A DNA stretch of 64,000 bases from positions 1,054,001-1,118,000 of the forward strand of contig JADJXD010000001.1 of the NCBI GenBank assembly GCA_016715985.1, read 5' to 3'. This document shows positions 45,354 through 54,598 of this stretch, one piece after another (the first letter of the stretch is position 1; each line of letters opens with the position of its first letter). The notes under the pieces were generated by a model. It did not search any database. It was not told the origin of the DNA and saw only the letters and a list, made by a program, of their open reading frames with translations. This DNA comes from Saprospiraceae bacterium (GTDB lineage Bacteria > Bacteroidota > Bacteroidia > Chitinophagales > Saprospiraceae). Both the position numbers and the translations under genes were made by a program.

Positions 45354-46457
45354 CTATTGTCTTCTTTTTCTTTTATTTTGTTTATAGTCCATAAAAAGGA
45401 ATTCTCCCAGATTTTCCAGAGATGAATAGAACGCCTTTCCTGCATTCGCTTTCGTAAACTGGTCAACAAAATTTACTAAGTAAGGATCTCTGGCAATCAT
45501 AAATGTAGTAATGGGAATGTGTAATTTTTTACAGTTCACAGCAAGTGCCAGTGTTCTATTTAAAATTTTACGATCCAGTCCAAAACTGTTTTTATAATAA
45601 TTTTTACCTTTCTTGATACAGGTCGGTTTCCCATCTGTGATCATCATGATCTGTTTGTTGGGATTTTTCCTTTTTCGGAGCAAATCCATTGCCAATTCAA
45701 GCCCGGCAACTGTATTGGTATGATAGGGACCTACTTCAAGATAAGGAAGATCTTTAATTTCTATCTGCCAGGCATCATCACCAAATACGATGATATCCAG
45801 GGTATCTTTTGGATATCGGGTGATTATCAATTCGCTCAGCGCCATTGCCACTTTTTTAGCCGGAGTAATCCTGTCTTCGCCATACAAAATCATAGAATGT
45901 GAGATATCAATCATCAGAACGGTACTGGTTTGACTCTGAAAATATGTTTCATGTATTGCAAGATCAGCTTCTGTTAGTTTAAAATCATCCAATCCATGGT
46001 TGATCTGAGCATTGCGCAAAGTCTCTGAGATAGCTATATGATCGAGCTTATCACCAAACTGAAATGGTCTTAACTCTGAAGTAAATTCATCGCCCTGTCC
46101 GCTGACTCGTGTGTTGTGTTGGCCCTTTCCTGATTTTTTAAGCTGGTCAAAAATGCCATCTAAAGCAAATCTTCTTAGAGCATTTTCCATTTTTACAGTA
46201 GGATTGAAAGTTGGTTTTCCTTGCCCGGTTGACTGGGCCAAAAGTCCTTTGTCAATCAAATCTTTCACAAAATCACCTATACCGTAATTTTCATCAGTCA
46301 GTTTGTATTTCTTATCTAATTCTGTCAACCAGGAAATTGCTTCATTTACATCTCCCGAAGTGTGTATCAGTAAATCTTTAAAAATTTTCAGGAGACGTTC
46401 GAACGGGTCAGCAGAATCGTCTTCAGGTTCATAATTTTTAAATCTCCATCCTATCAT
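45354..46457 (-). CDS. VWA-domain protein, partner of the AAA+ ATPase
   Basis: 367 residues. A helical N-terminal half leads to a von Willebrand factor A domain (~176-350) with the metal-binding MIDAS motif DISHS (D184, S186, S188) in LMIDISHSMILYGEDRITPA and a later MMITDGKPTCIKKGK. The C-terminus is very basic (KQNKRKRRQ). No signal peptide or membrane helix, so cytoplasmic. It precedes the MoxR-like ATPase gene and is probably cotranscribed, forming the common AAA+/VWA pair. The 45-46 kb cassette has no other members. Confidence 0.85.
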   Translation of the reverse strand: MIGWRFKNYEPEDDSADPFERLLKIFKDLLIHTSGDVNEAISWLTELDKKYKLTDENYGIGDFVKDLIDKGLLAQSTGQGKPTFNPTVKMENALRRFALDGIFDQLKKSGKGQHNTRVSGQGDEFTSELRPFQFGDKLDHIAISETLRNAQINHGLDDFKLTEADLAIHETYFQSQTSTVLMIDISHSMILYGEDRITPAKKVAMALSELIITRYPKDTLDIIVFGDDAWQIEIKDLPYLEVGPYHTNTVAGLELAMDLLRKRKNPNKQIMMITDGKPTCIKKGKNYYKNSFGLDRKILNRTLALAVNCKKLHIPITTFMIARDPYLVNFVDQFTKANAGKAFYSSLENLGEFLFMDYKQNKRKRRQ

Positions 46458-46629
46458 TCAATATCTTTTCTATTTCCACTAACAGAATAGTTCGGTCATT
46501 GTTTGGCAATTAAAAATAAAAATGTCCCCTCAGATAATTAGCAGTGCCCGTGGATAATAAACTGATTGGCAGGAAAAAGGAAATAAAGAATGCTTCATTG
46601 AGTGAAAGTAAGGAATCAGATTTTTGCAC

Positions 46630-46637
46630 TATATTTG
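46630..46637 (+). promoter_or_regulatory. -7 promoter element (TATATTTG)
   Basis: Exact TAnnTTTG match 19 bp before the ATG of the DUF6438 lipoprotein gene. Confidence 0.45.
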
Positions 46638-46656
46638 CCTCCAAATATAAAATGAC

Positions 46657-47412
46657 ATGAAAATTTTTCATTTATTTATTGTAATAGGGTTAACAACATT
46701 AATCGCCTGTTCAGGCACTAAAGATATCCGTAAATTTAAGGAAAAAGATATCATTATCAGTCTCCAGAAAGGCTCCTGCTTTGGCAAATGTGCTGTATAT
46801 AAATTTGATATTTACAAAAATAAGATTGCCGTCTTTACCGGAACCGCACACACCGAAAAATTGGGTGTTTACAGCAAAGCACTTACGGAGATGGAAATCA
46901 AAGATTTAAAAAATGAGTTTGCTTCTATTAAATTTTTTGAAATGAAAGACGAATATCCTTATGATATTATAGACTTTCCGCAAGTCTCCATTTTCTTTAA
47001 GGACGGAAAAATTTCTAAGAAAGTCACCGGAAGAGATGGCCGGCCAAAATCTCTGACTGACCTACAGGTTAGATTGGAAAAAATAGCAAACAGCCCAGGT
47101 TGGAAACTCGAAATAAAATCTGAACAGGCACCAACCCCTGAAGAGCCGCAGATAGAAAATGTACCGGAAGTCCAGATTGATTCTGAAATTATCATTGAAC
47201 CAGCACCCAATGTTTCATTAGCCAGATGGTTTAAAAAATATGAAAGATATGATGTCAGACTGATAAAAAAAATAGCTCCAAATTTAAATTTCTGGCTTAT
47301 TACTTATGATACTTCAATTATAAAACCCGCAGATTTTCTGGAAATGATCAGACAGGATACAGAAATATCCAATGCAGAATTCAATAAAAAATTAAGTCCG
47401 AGAGAACATTAA
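46657..47412 (+). CDS. DUF6438-like lipoprotein
   Basis: 251 residues with a lipoprotein signal (IFHLFIVIGLTTLIACSG). A DUF6438-type domain follows (~30-150: IISLQKGSCFGKCAVYKFDI, with the paired Cys of the SCFGKC motif, and KKVTGRDGRPKSLTDLQ), then a Pro/Glu-rich linker (APTPEEPQIENVPEVQID) and a ~60-residue C-terminal part. Function unknown. The last ~145 bases lie inside a direct repeat flanking an IS, so a second, orphan copy of this 3' end exists at 49022-49166 while the gene itself is intact. Confidence 0.75.
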   Translation: MKIFHLFIVIGLTTLIACSGTKDIRKFKEKDIIISLQKGSCFGKCAVYKFDIYKNKIAVFTGTAHTEKLGVYSKALTEMEIKDLKNEFASIKFFEMKDEYPYDIIDFPQVSIFFKDGKISKKVTGRDGRPKSLTDLQVRLEKIANSPGWKLEIKSEQAPTPEEPQIENVPEVQIDSEIIIEPAPNVSLARWFKKYERYDVRLIKKIAPNLNFWLITYDTSIIKPADFLEMIRQDTEISNAEFNKKLSPREH

Positions 47413-47422
47413 ATTATCTCCT
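47268..47422 (+). repeat. Left copy of ~155-bp direct repeat flanking the IS1634-family element
   Basis: Identical by eye to 49022-49176: aaaaatagctccaaattta at the start to attatctcct at the end. It comprises the last ~48 codons of the DUF6438 gene and the final bases of the convergent lptD gene. This is the target duplication of the IS. Three bases (cct) at the right edge are also part of the IS end, so the length is 152-155 bp. Confidence 0.92.
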
Positions 47423-49021
47423 GACTTGTCCCATTTAGTGCGGTGGGAATAATTTGGCGATTAGCCTGGTCATTTTTGGAGTCTGCTCAGCCTTAACGAT
47501 GACGGTTTTATTGGTTATATGATTTAGGATTTGTCCATCAACTATTCTTTTGATTCGTCCAGGAACTTTCTTATCGACACACCTGTCTTTAGTTCGATGT
47601 GTTTGGAGATCACTAAAGCCATAAAACATATCAGAATGTGCAGCTTTATAGGCTGTTCCTTAAAATGGAATATTGGTCCGGTTTGCAGATCACTTTTGGT
47701 TACTCGAAAAGCCTGTTCTATTCTGTACAGCTCGTGATAACGCTCAATGATGGTTTCATTGCCCACTTTTGTTTCTTCTAAATTGGTATAGTAGCCTTTG
47801 ATCCCAAGCAGCTTCTTTGTTTTTTCGATTAGGTCTTCGTTAAGTTCCATTTTCTGGTCATTGGTCTTGGTAAATTTTTGTTTTCTTCTCTTTGATGGTA
47901 ATTCAATTACCTGTTTTGCTTTCTCTATTTGTTTGTTCATCTCATATAAATCTTTGCGGTATCGCACAGAAGAATAACTACAAATCAAACAACCTAATTC
48001 CGTCTTAATTCTGATACTTTTACCATCTTGCCTGACGATTTGTTGGTCTATAGTTTCGAGCAGCTTTACTGAAAGGTTGCCCAATCGTGCTCCTACAATA
48101 TAGTTGATATTGTTTTGGATTAAGTGTGCAATATTTTCTGAACTAATCATTGCCGCATCTGCCACTACCGTAAATGATTCCACATTATTTCTTTTGATAA
48201 AATCTTTGATGACAGGAACAATCGTATGTCCTTCAAACGTGTTGCCACTGAAGATTTCATAAGCAATCGGAAAACCTTCCTGGGTAACCATCAGCGCTAT
48301 TAATATTTGTGGTTGCTGCGATTTATTGTCTTTAGAAAAGCCGTTCTTTCGTAATTCGTCTTCTGCAAAGGTCTCAAAGTAAAGTGTTGTCACATCGTAA
48401 AAAACAATATCATAATTGAACGAATAATGCTCCTTTGCAAAATCTACTACTTTCGTCTCTACCTTTTCTTTTAAGTCAATACATTGTGGAGCAATCTTGT
48501 AATAACTCTTACGACTATGTTTTATGCCAAAAAAATGTTCCATCAATTCTAAGGAACGAAGTTTAGATGCTGGTTCAAATATCCTCATTGTTACCAAATC
48601 ATTCAATAATGCCGGCAACCCAACAAACCCCAATTTATCCTGTATAGTATTTATCTGTTGGTAGAAAAAATGGTATTGCACCCCGATAAATGTACAATGA
48701 TTGAGATGAAGTAGTTTGTTTGGGCTTTCATCGGGAAAAACAGATAACTGCTTTGAAGCGTCTTTGATCCATTCATTAGCTATAGTCATAAGTTCATCTA
48801 GTTCGATTTCGTTATGAGCCGAGCCAATATGGTGTAAAATGATTCGCCTGTTGTTTTGATACCGTACTATTTGAACCGCTTTGGCATTTGATGCGGTTTT
48901 GACTATCCTGATTTTCACTCCAAAACACTCATTTAGTGCGGTAAAATTAAGAAAATAAAACGTGATAATGCTGATAATCAATATTTTATAAACGCACTAA
49001 ATTCGATGGGTACAAGTCAGG
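47423..49021 (-). mobile_element. IS1634-family insertion sequence
   Basis: One transposase gene between imperfect terminal inverted repeats: left gacttgtcccatttagtgcg, right (complement of 48990-49018) gacttgtacccatcgaattt then agtgcg, with a few bases inserted. Directly repeated flanks of about 155 bp fit the unusually long, variable target duplications known for IS1634 and IS1549. Confidence 0.88.
47542..48981 (-). CDS. IS1634-family transposase
   Basis: 479 residues from 48981; a GTG at 48918 (VKIRIVKTASNAKAVQIVRY) is an equally plausible start. DDE-type transposase with LQPQILIALMVTQEGFPIAY (the recognisable IS1634 motif), VVADAAMISSENIAHL carrying the second catalytic Asp, and FRVTKSDLQTGPIFHFK with C-terminal IEQAFR. 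IYEVTTLYFE-type first-Asp region is present (YDVTTLYFETFAEDELRKNG). The frame is intact and the inverted repeats and target duplication are fresh, so the element may be recently active. Confidence 0.9.
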   Translation of the reverse strand: MIISIITFYFLNFTALNECFGVKIRIVKTASNAKAVQIVRYQNNRRIILHHIGSAHNEIELDELMTIANEWIKDASKQLSVFPDESPNKLLHLNHCTFIGVQYHFFYQQINTIQDKLGFVGLPALLNDLVTMRIFEPASKLRSLELMEHFFGIKHSRKSYYKIAPQCIDLKEKVETKVVDFAKEHYSFNYDIVFYDVTTLYFETFAEDELRKNGFSKDNKSQQPQILIALMVTQEGFPIAYEIFSGNTFEGHTIVPVIKDFIKRNNVESFTVVADAAMISSENIAHLIQNNINYIVGARLGNLSVKLLETIDQQIVRQDGKSIRIKTELGCLICSYSSVRYRKDLYEMNKQIEKAKQVIELPSKRRKQKFTKTNDQKMELNEDLIEKTKKLLGIKGYYTNLEETKVGNETIIERYHELYRIEQAFRVTKSDLQTGPIFHFKEQPIKLHILICFMALVISKHIELKTGVSIRKFLDESKE

Positions 49022-49176
49022 AAAAATAGCTCCAAATTTAAATTTCTGGCTTATTACTTATGATACTTCAATTATAAAACCCGCAGATTTTCTGGAAATG
49101 ATCAGACAGGATACAGAAATATCCAATGCAGAATTCAATAAAAAATTAAGTCCGAGAGAACATTAAATTATCTCCT
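49022..49176 (+). repeat. Right copy of ~155-bp direct repeat (orphan 3' end of DUF6438 gene)
   Basis: Matches 47268-47422. It carries a non-functional copy of the DUF6438 gene end. Its last nine bases are the true 3' end of lptD (stop codon at 49168-49170). Confidence 0.92.
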
Positions 49177-51969
49177 CCCGCTAAACAGATTTCCGGCATT
49201 TCGCTGACCATAGTCATATTTCAGGAAACTTAAAGAAGTAGATTTTACTCCGATAAAAAAACTATATGTCCCGTTATCCGGTGCCCAGGTAAAATTCATT
49301 TGCCAGCAATGCAAGTCTCTGGAGAATGCAAAATATGGGTATGGGAAAGCATTTTGCTGAATATCATATGCGATATTCCCTATATTCAGATTCCAATTTT
49401 TGGTGAGTGGGATTGAGCCACTTAAACTAATCGAATGTGAAGTGACAATAAATGTATCCCTCTCATTTTGTTTTCTTATCTGAAAATTATATGCATGTGA
49501 AATATTGAAATTGTCAAACCAGTCAGCGAGTGATATTTCATTTTTGTTTTCCTTTTGCTTATCTTCATTTGGTTCTGTTAGATTCAGATTTTGATTAAAT
49601 GGTGAATTCTGGTTATTGGGTACCGGTTGATCCCTGATAGGTTGATTTACTTTTGCCTTGCCGGAAAATATTTCTCTGATCTGTCTGAATGTAAGACCTG
49701 ATGAAAATTGACCGTTAAAATCCCTGAATTCAAGAACACGATTTTTCGCATCCCAAACAGTCTGATTGATCCTTCTGTTGTTTTTATATACATACGGTGT
49801 GAAAGCCATACTAAAGTTAAAATTGGTTAAACCCTTCAAAATCCTTGTATTACCATTAATTCTGATATCACTCCAGCCGAATGAATCCACTGCAAAATTG
49901 TATCCGCCATTCACATTGATATTATCGAAAAGACGAAGTATTTTTTCTGAAGAATCCTTTTTAGAAAAATATTTTGCTTCAAATATATTCAAAATACCAA
50001 AGTTGATGGCTTTCTGTTCTTCATTTCCCTGAAGAGTTCCAAAAGGTCCGTTTTGAAAAGGGTTATAAATTCTGGGATTATTCCTTTCTGGCCTGGAATC
50101 CGTATCTACCAATTCCCGATATTGGTTCACAGATGCCGGACTATAATTAAAGTTCAAAGTTGGTTTCATCACATGCCGGAGCCCTCTTAACCAACCTTTA
50201 CTGAATTTTTTGGTTCCAAAAATCTGTGTGTTTACGGTCACGCCGGAGTTAAGTCTTCGGACTGCATTAAAGCCCGTTTCAAAACCGGTAATCACTTCTC
50301 CAAAAGTTGTGTCCGGTACTATAATATTTCCGTCATCTGTAATGATTGTGTCAAATCGAATGCTAAGACTATTATCAAAAGTTTCTTTGTATTTTTTTGT
50401 CAGCCAGAATTCTTCATAATTAATATTTGGAGAAACATTCAGGTATTTCAGCACTCTGAAATTTGTACTGATGCCGGCTCTGTGGGACATACCTGTCTGA
50501 AGATCCTTTATGGTTTGGCTTGTAAAAATAGTGGTATCAGTCGTCTGAACAAAATTCCTGAACTCCGAACTATAAGAAACAGCAATGTTATCTGTCCAAC
50601 GTTCGTTGGTTGCATTTTTGCGTCTGAAAGGATTGATCGTATTCATACGGATACTGATATTGGGCAACGTAATATCCACTTTTCGGGTTTGTGTGTTCTG
50701 ACTATGTCTGAACTCAGAATTAAAACTAAAAGGTGTTCCCGGCATATCATGACTGTACGAAAAGTTTGATTGATAAGTATTGGTTAATGCAGCACCCGGA
50801 TTTTCAAATGTTCTTTGATCATATCTGTTGGTTTGTAAGTTGACAGATCCACCCATTCTCCTGAACGGATGTGCTTTGGAGTCCTGATTATGTGTGATGC
50901 CTATGCTAAAAGATTTATTGGACAATTTCCCACCGGTGACAAGGTCATCCAGTTTGTTATTGGTATATCCCAATCTCACATTTCCACTGTAACCATATCT
51001 CTTTTTATAAGTAGCATTGACCCTTAATGCATGAGAACCTCTGGTATAAATATCTCCTGTCACCCTTAAATCCAGATAATTGCTTACCGGAAAATAATAG
51101 CCAATCTCCCTGAATCCAAGCCCAAACTGCTCATTAAACTCATAACTCGAAGGAAATATCAAACCCGATGACTTCCCTTTGGCCAAGGGAAAAAATCCGA
51201 AAGGCAAAAATATCGGAGTCGGTACATTCGCCAATTCCAATTGGGCAAAACTCATTACTGCCAGTTTACCAGGAATAAATTTTAACCTGGAAGTCCTGAT
51301 ACCATAATGCGGATGGTCCAGGTCGCAGGTGGTGATAATGGCATTTTGATTGTATACTACATCATCCAATGAAAGTGAATCAGTACCTTTTGAAATGAAT
51401 TTTGTCCGTTCTCCCAATAAATTAAACTCTCCTTCTTTTGTTTTTGCCTGATCTACAAGACCTTTTTTCGTCTTGAAGTTATATCGCATTTCTTTATAGG
51501 TAAAATTATTTTGACCTTCAGAAAATGTAGGTTTTTCTAAATTTTCTCCATTAGCTCCTTTGACAGAAAATGCTTCTATTATATTTTCATTAAACCTGAT
51601 AACAATATAACCGGCCTTAATTTTGAGTGTTGTGTATTCCAGATATGCATTTCCATACAGGTGAATAGTGTTATTGGCTATGTCCGTTCTGGAAGAATCT
51701 CTCGCTCCATAGATCACTTCTGCATCTAAAGAATCCTTTGAATATCTGAAAGTTTGTTCATCCATTACAAAAGTATCTTTTTCAGGTCTGAAACCTTCCG
51801 GAAGAACAAATGGTATGGAATCTGAGATAATTTTCAAACCTGATTTAAAGTTTATAACGGTATCAGGACGGTTACTGAAGATGGTATCCGAAGCAGGTCT
51901 CTCTTGTGCAAAAAGAGCATCTGAAAAACATATTAAAAATAAAAATACTATATAATAAATTAGTTTCAA
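49168..51969 (-). CDS. lptD: LPS assembly outer-membrane protein LptD
   Basis: 933 residues with a signal peptide (MKLIYYIVFLFLICFSDALFAQ). The N-terminal OstA/LptA-like jellyroll (~80-280: IHLYGNAYLEYTTLKIKAGY, VDQAKTKEGEFNLLGERTKF) is followed by a large C-terminal beta-barrel with LptD-type strands (FLPFGFFPLAKGKSSGLIFP, GYYFPVSNYLDLRVTGDIYT, RGSHALRVNATYKKRYGYSG). LptD places lipopolysaccharide in the outer leaflet of the outer membrane. The stop codon falls inside the IS-flanking duplication, but the product is full length. Divergent from an amidase gene, with a promoter-like element between them. Confidence 0.9.
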   Translation of the reverse strand: MKLIYYIVFLFLICFSDALFAQERPASDTIFSNRPDTVINFKSGLKIISDSIPFVLPEGFRPEKDTFVMDEQTFRYSKDSLDAEVIYGARDSSRTDIANNTIHLYGNAYLEYTTLKIKAGYIVIRFNENIIEAFSVKGANGENLEKPTFSEGQNNFTYKEMRYNFKTKKGLVDQAKTKEGEFNLLGERTKFISKGTDSLSLDDVVYNQNAIITTCDLDHPHYGIRTSRLKFIPGKLAVMSFAQLELANVPTPIFLPFGFFPLAKGKSSGLIFPSSYEFNEQFGLGFREIGYYFPVSNYLDLRVTGDIYTRGSHALRVNATYKKRYGYSGNVRLGYTNNKLDDLVTGGKLSNKSFSIGITHNQDSKAHPFRRMGGSVNLQTNRYDQRTFENPGAALTNTYQSNFSYSHDMPGTPFSFNSEFRHSQNTQTRKVDITLPNISIRMNTINPFRRKNATNERWTDNIAVSYSSEFRNFVQTTDTTIFTSQTIKDLQTGMSHRAGISTNFRVLKYLNVSPNINYEEFWLTKKYKETFDNSLSIRFDTIITDDGNIIVPDTTFGEVITGFETGFNAVRRLNSGVTVNTQIFGTKKFSKGWLRGLRHVMKPTLNFNYSPASVNQYRELVDTDSRPERNNPRIYNPFQNGPFGTLQGNEEQKAINFGILNIFEAKYFSKKDSSEKILRLFDNINVNGGYNFAVDSFGWSDIRINGNTRILKGLTNFNFSMAFTPYVYKNNRRINQTVWDAKNRVLEFRDFNGQFSSGLTFRQIREIFSGKAKVNQPIRDQPVPNNQNSPFNQNLNLTEPNEDKQKENKNEISLADWFDNFNISHAYNFQIRKQNERDTFIVTSHSISLSGSIPLTKNWNLNIGNIAYDIQQNAFPYPYFAFSRDLHCWQMNFTWAPDNGTYSFFIGVKSTSLSFLKYDYGQRNAGNLFSGRR

Positions 51970-52002
51970 TACAGTTATGCATTACATATTATAAAAAAGT
52001 AT

Positions 52003-52010
52003 TATATTTG
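52003..52010 (+). promoter_or_regulatory. -7 promoter element (TATATTTG)
   Basis: Exact TAnnTTTG match 25 bp before the amidase ATG, in the 66-bp gap between it and the divergent lptD. Confidence 0.45.
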
Positions 52011-52035
52011 CTGTTCTAAACGCAAAAATACATCA

Positions 52036-53295
52036 ATGAAACCAATATCCGGTAAGAAGAGTATCATTAATTGTCTAACGTTTGTATTGTTGATGACGTC
52101 TGTACAAACAAAGGCTCATAACGTTAAAGAAGTATTAAAAAGTGTAAACACCGCTTTTAAACAAGAAGCTATGGGTCCGGATTTTGCTGAAAACAACAGT
52201 AAGATTGTTTTTATGCAATCATCTCTGACTAAAAAACTGAGAAAAGTTGTGATTGATGCCGGACATGGTGGCCACGATAGCGGTTGTGTAGGAAAATCAT
52301 CCCTCGAAAAACATCTTACGCTACAGATGGCACTTAAACTAGGTGAGTTTATTAATAAAAATTATCCCGATGTAATCGTACTTCAGACACGGACCACAGA
52401 TGTATTTATCCCGCTTTTCAGACGAATTCAATATGCTAATGAAGAAAATGCGGATCTGTTTATCTCCATTCATTGCAACTATATCAGCAATAAGCAAACC
52501 AGAGGAACCGAAACATTTGTTATGGGTCTTCACAGAGCGACTGACAATCTTGAAGTAGCTAAACGGGAAAATGCTTCCATATTGCTTGAACATAATTACG
52601 AACAAAATTATGAAGGATTTGATCCCAATTCTCCGGAAGGTCACATCATGTTGTCTATGTACCAGAATGCCTATTTAGATAAAAGTATAGAGTTTGCAGC
52701 AAATGTTGAAAATGCTTTTGCCGCCAGAAGTTTTTCAAAGAGCAGAGGAGTGAAACAAGCAGGATTTGCAGTATTAAGAAGGTCATCAATGCCCGCTGTG
52801 TTAGTTGAAGCGGGTTTCCTTAGTAATGAAGATGAAGAAGCTTACCTGATTTCTGAAACAGGTCAAAACGCTGTTGCGAATTCCATTTTGAAGGCTTTTT
52901 CGGTATTCTATGATAAAAACCTGTCTTCAAATCTGTATGCCGTCGAAAATACAGTAGAAAAATCAAAAACAAAGTCAGAATCCACCCATTCCAAACCGCA
53001 AGCCACTATTCAGACTTCCAAAATATCAGAACCTAAAAAAGAGGAGATAAAAAAGCAAAACAATATTGGCTCGAATACATTTGGTGTTCAAATAGCAGCA
53101 TTAAAAAGTGCAACTGCTGATATGGATTCAGCCGAACTGAAAAAAATCGGAAGTTTGCATATTAAAAAGGCCGGCGACATAAATAAATACCTTATCGGCA
53201 AGTTTCCGAGTCATGAAGAAGCATCCAAAGCAAAAGAACGGCTTAAAAAATTGGGGTATTCCGGTGCGTTTGTCGTAAATATTTCACAGATGTAG
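52036..53295 (+). CDS. N-acetylmuramoyl-L-alanine amidase (AmiC-like) with SPOR-type C-terminus
   Basis: 419 residues. A signal peptide (LTFVLLMTSVQTKAHN) precedes an amidase_3 domain (~68-300) with zinc ligands in VVIDAGHGGHDSG (His ~77) and SSLEKHLTLQMA (Glu ~91), SIHCNY (His ~148) and the catalytic Glu in AVLVEAGFLSNEDEE. A low-complexity Lys/Ser linker leads to a C-terminal SPOR-like domain (FGVQIAALKSATADM...YLIGKFPSHEEASKAKERLK). It cleaves septal peptidoglycan for daughter-cell separation. The next gene encodes an MCE protein 78 bp downstream, so an envelope operon is possible. Confidence 0.92.
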   Translation: MKPISGKKSIINCLTFVLLMTSVQTKAHNVKEVLKSVNTAFKQEAMGPDFAENNSKIVFMQSSLTKKLRKVVIDAGHGGHDSGCVGKSSLEKHLTLQMALKLGEFINKNYPDVIVLQTRTTDVFIPLFRRIQYANEENADLFISIHCNYISNKQTRGTETFVMGLHRATDNLEVAKRENASILLEHNYEQNYEGFDPNSPEGHIMLSMYQNAYLDKSIEFAANVENAFAARSFSKSRGVKQAGFAVLRRSSMPAVLVEAGFLSNEDEEAYLISETGQNAVANSILKAFSVFYDKNLSSNLYAVENTVEKSKTKSESTHSKPQATIQTSKISEPKKEEIKKQNNIGSNTFGVQIAALKSATADMDSAELKKIGSLHIKKAGDINKYLIGKFPSHEEASKAKERLKKLGYSGAFVVNISQM

Positions 53296-53338
53296 CTATT
53301 TCCTTCAACCTTTTGAGTAGGGCTTTCGTTTAATATCG

Positions 53339-53346
53339 TAATTTTG
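53339..53346 (+). promoter_or_regulatory. Bacteroidota-type promoter, -7 element (TAATTTTG) with TTTTG at 53311
   Basis: TAATTTTG matches TAnnTTTG, 27 bp before the MCE gene, and ttttgag at 53311-53317 could be the -33 element at a spacing of 23 bp. Confidence 0.5.
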
Positions 53347-53373
53347 TGTCCAATTACGAAATAACAGATTTTC

Positions 53374-54426
53374 ATGTCAAGAGAAATAAAAATCGGCGTC
53401 CTCACATTTATTGTGTTAGTGTCTATGATCTGGGGATATACCTTTTTAAAAGGAAGGAATTTATTGTCCGCATCTACTACGCTGTACACCACATTCAGTG
53501 ATGTGACGGATCTAAACATTTCATCACCGGTATTGGTCAACGGATACCGAATAGGATCTGTAACAAAAATTCAGTTGAATACAACAGATGTCAAGAAAAT
53601 GGATGTTTTTTATGAAGTGGACACTGACTATAAAATACCGGTATCTGCTACTGCGGTTATGAAAAGTCTGGGACTTGTCGGTGGAAAAGGCCTTTTTCTG
53701 GAATTTGATAAAACATGTACCGGGTCTGATTGTGCCAAAAGTGGCAATAAACTGGAAGGTAGAATTGTAGGAGTCTTAGGTTCTTTCCTGGGAGAAGGAG
53801 AAGTAGAAAAATATTCGTCTGAGTTTACAATGTCCGCCAAAGCTATCATTTCTGATATCGGAAAAGATGGTGAACCCGGTGCAATAAATGAAATTTTCCG
53901 ACAACTGGAATCCATTTCCAAAAACATGAATTCTATCACACATTCAACTGACAAACTTTTTAAAGAATCTTCGGGCAATCTTTCCGAAAGCATCAGACAT
54001 CTTTCTTCAATCACAGAGAGTATTGCTAAAAACAATAAAAAAATTGAAAACCTACTCGTAAATCTTGATAAAATGTCCGGAGATCTTGCAAAAGCAGAAT
54101 TAGCTAATACGGTATCAAAAACCAATCTGACCCTGGACGAAACAAAACTGGCAATGACAGAATTAAAAACAACTCTTGTCACGACCAATAATACGATGAA
54201 AGAACTGGGTGATCTCGCTCACAAAATTGATAAAGGAGATGGTACAGTCGCAATGTTGATGAATGACAAAAAACTCTACGAAAACCTGAACACTACATCC
54301 AAAAACCTTTCACTCCTATTACAGGATGTCAGATTAAATCCGCTTCGTTATGTAAATGTATCTGTATTCGGTAAAAAGCAGAAGGAGTATGTGTTGCCTC
54401 AAAATGATCCTGCGATAAAGGATTAG
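53374..54426 (+). CDS. mlaD: MCE/MlaD-family phospholipid transport protein
   Basis: 350 residues: an N-terminal membrane anchor (KIGVLTFIVLVSMIWGYTFL) and an MCE domain (~35-120: YTTFSDVTDLNISSPVLVNG, YRIGSVTKIQL, MKSLGLVGGKGLFLEFD), then a long coiled-coil tail. MCE proteins are the periplasmic lipid-binding part of Mla-type ABC transporters that move phospholipids between the membranes. The ATPase and permease genes are not in this window, so they must be encoded elsewhere. Follows the amidase gene with its own -7 promoter element. Symbol by family only. Confidence 0.86.
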   Translation: MSREIKIGVLTFIVLVSMIWGYTFLKGRNLLSASTTLYTTFSDVTDLNISSPVLVNGYRIGSVTKIQLNTTDVKKMDVFYEVDTDYKIPVSATAVMKSLGLVGGKGLFLEFDKTCTGSDCAKSGNKLEGRIVGVLGSFLGEGEVEKYSSEFTMSAKAIISDIGKDGEPGAINEIFRQLESISKNMNSITHSTDKLFKESSGNLSESIRHLSSITESIAKNNKKIENLLVNLDKMSGDLAKAELANTVSKTNLTLDETKLAMTELKTTLVTTNNTMKELGDLAHKIDKGDGTVAMLMNDKKLYENLNTTSKNLSLLLQDVRLNPLRYVNVSVFGKKQKEYVLPQNDPAIKD

Positions 54427-54598
54427 TTCTTTTTTTAATTACTAAGAGTGAGTTTACTTAGAAAATACCTGTTCCATGGTAATCCATCGTTTTTTACCCT
54501 GCCCCTACAGGTAACGACCGATTATCAATGCAGCAAAAATCAATTAAGTTTTATTTCTAAAATAATTACTTTCCGAAGTAGAATCAAAAGTCATAATT

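Noticed and set aside
49022..49166. Second DUF6438 gene
   Set aside because: It is only the duplicated 3' end created by the IS insertion, with no start or upstream part.
53628..54188. 186-residue minus-strand frame opposite the MCE gene
   Set aside because: Shadow of the MCE/coiled-coil gene; no start context or motif.
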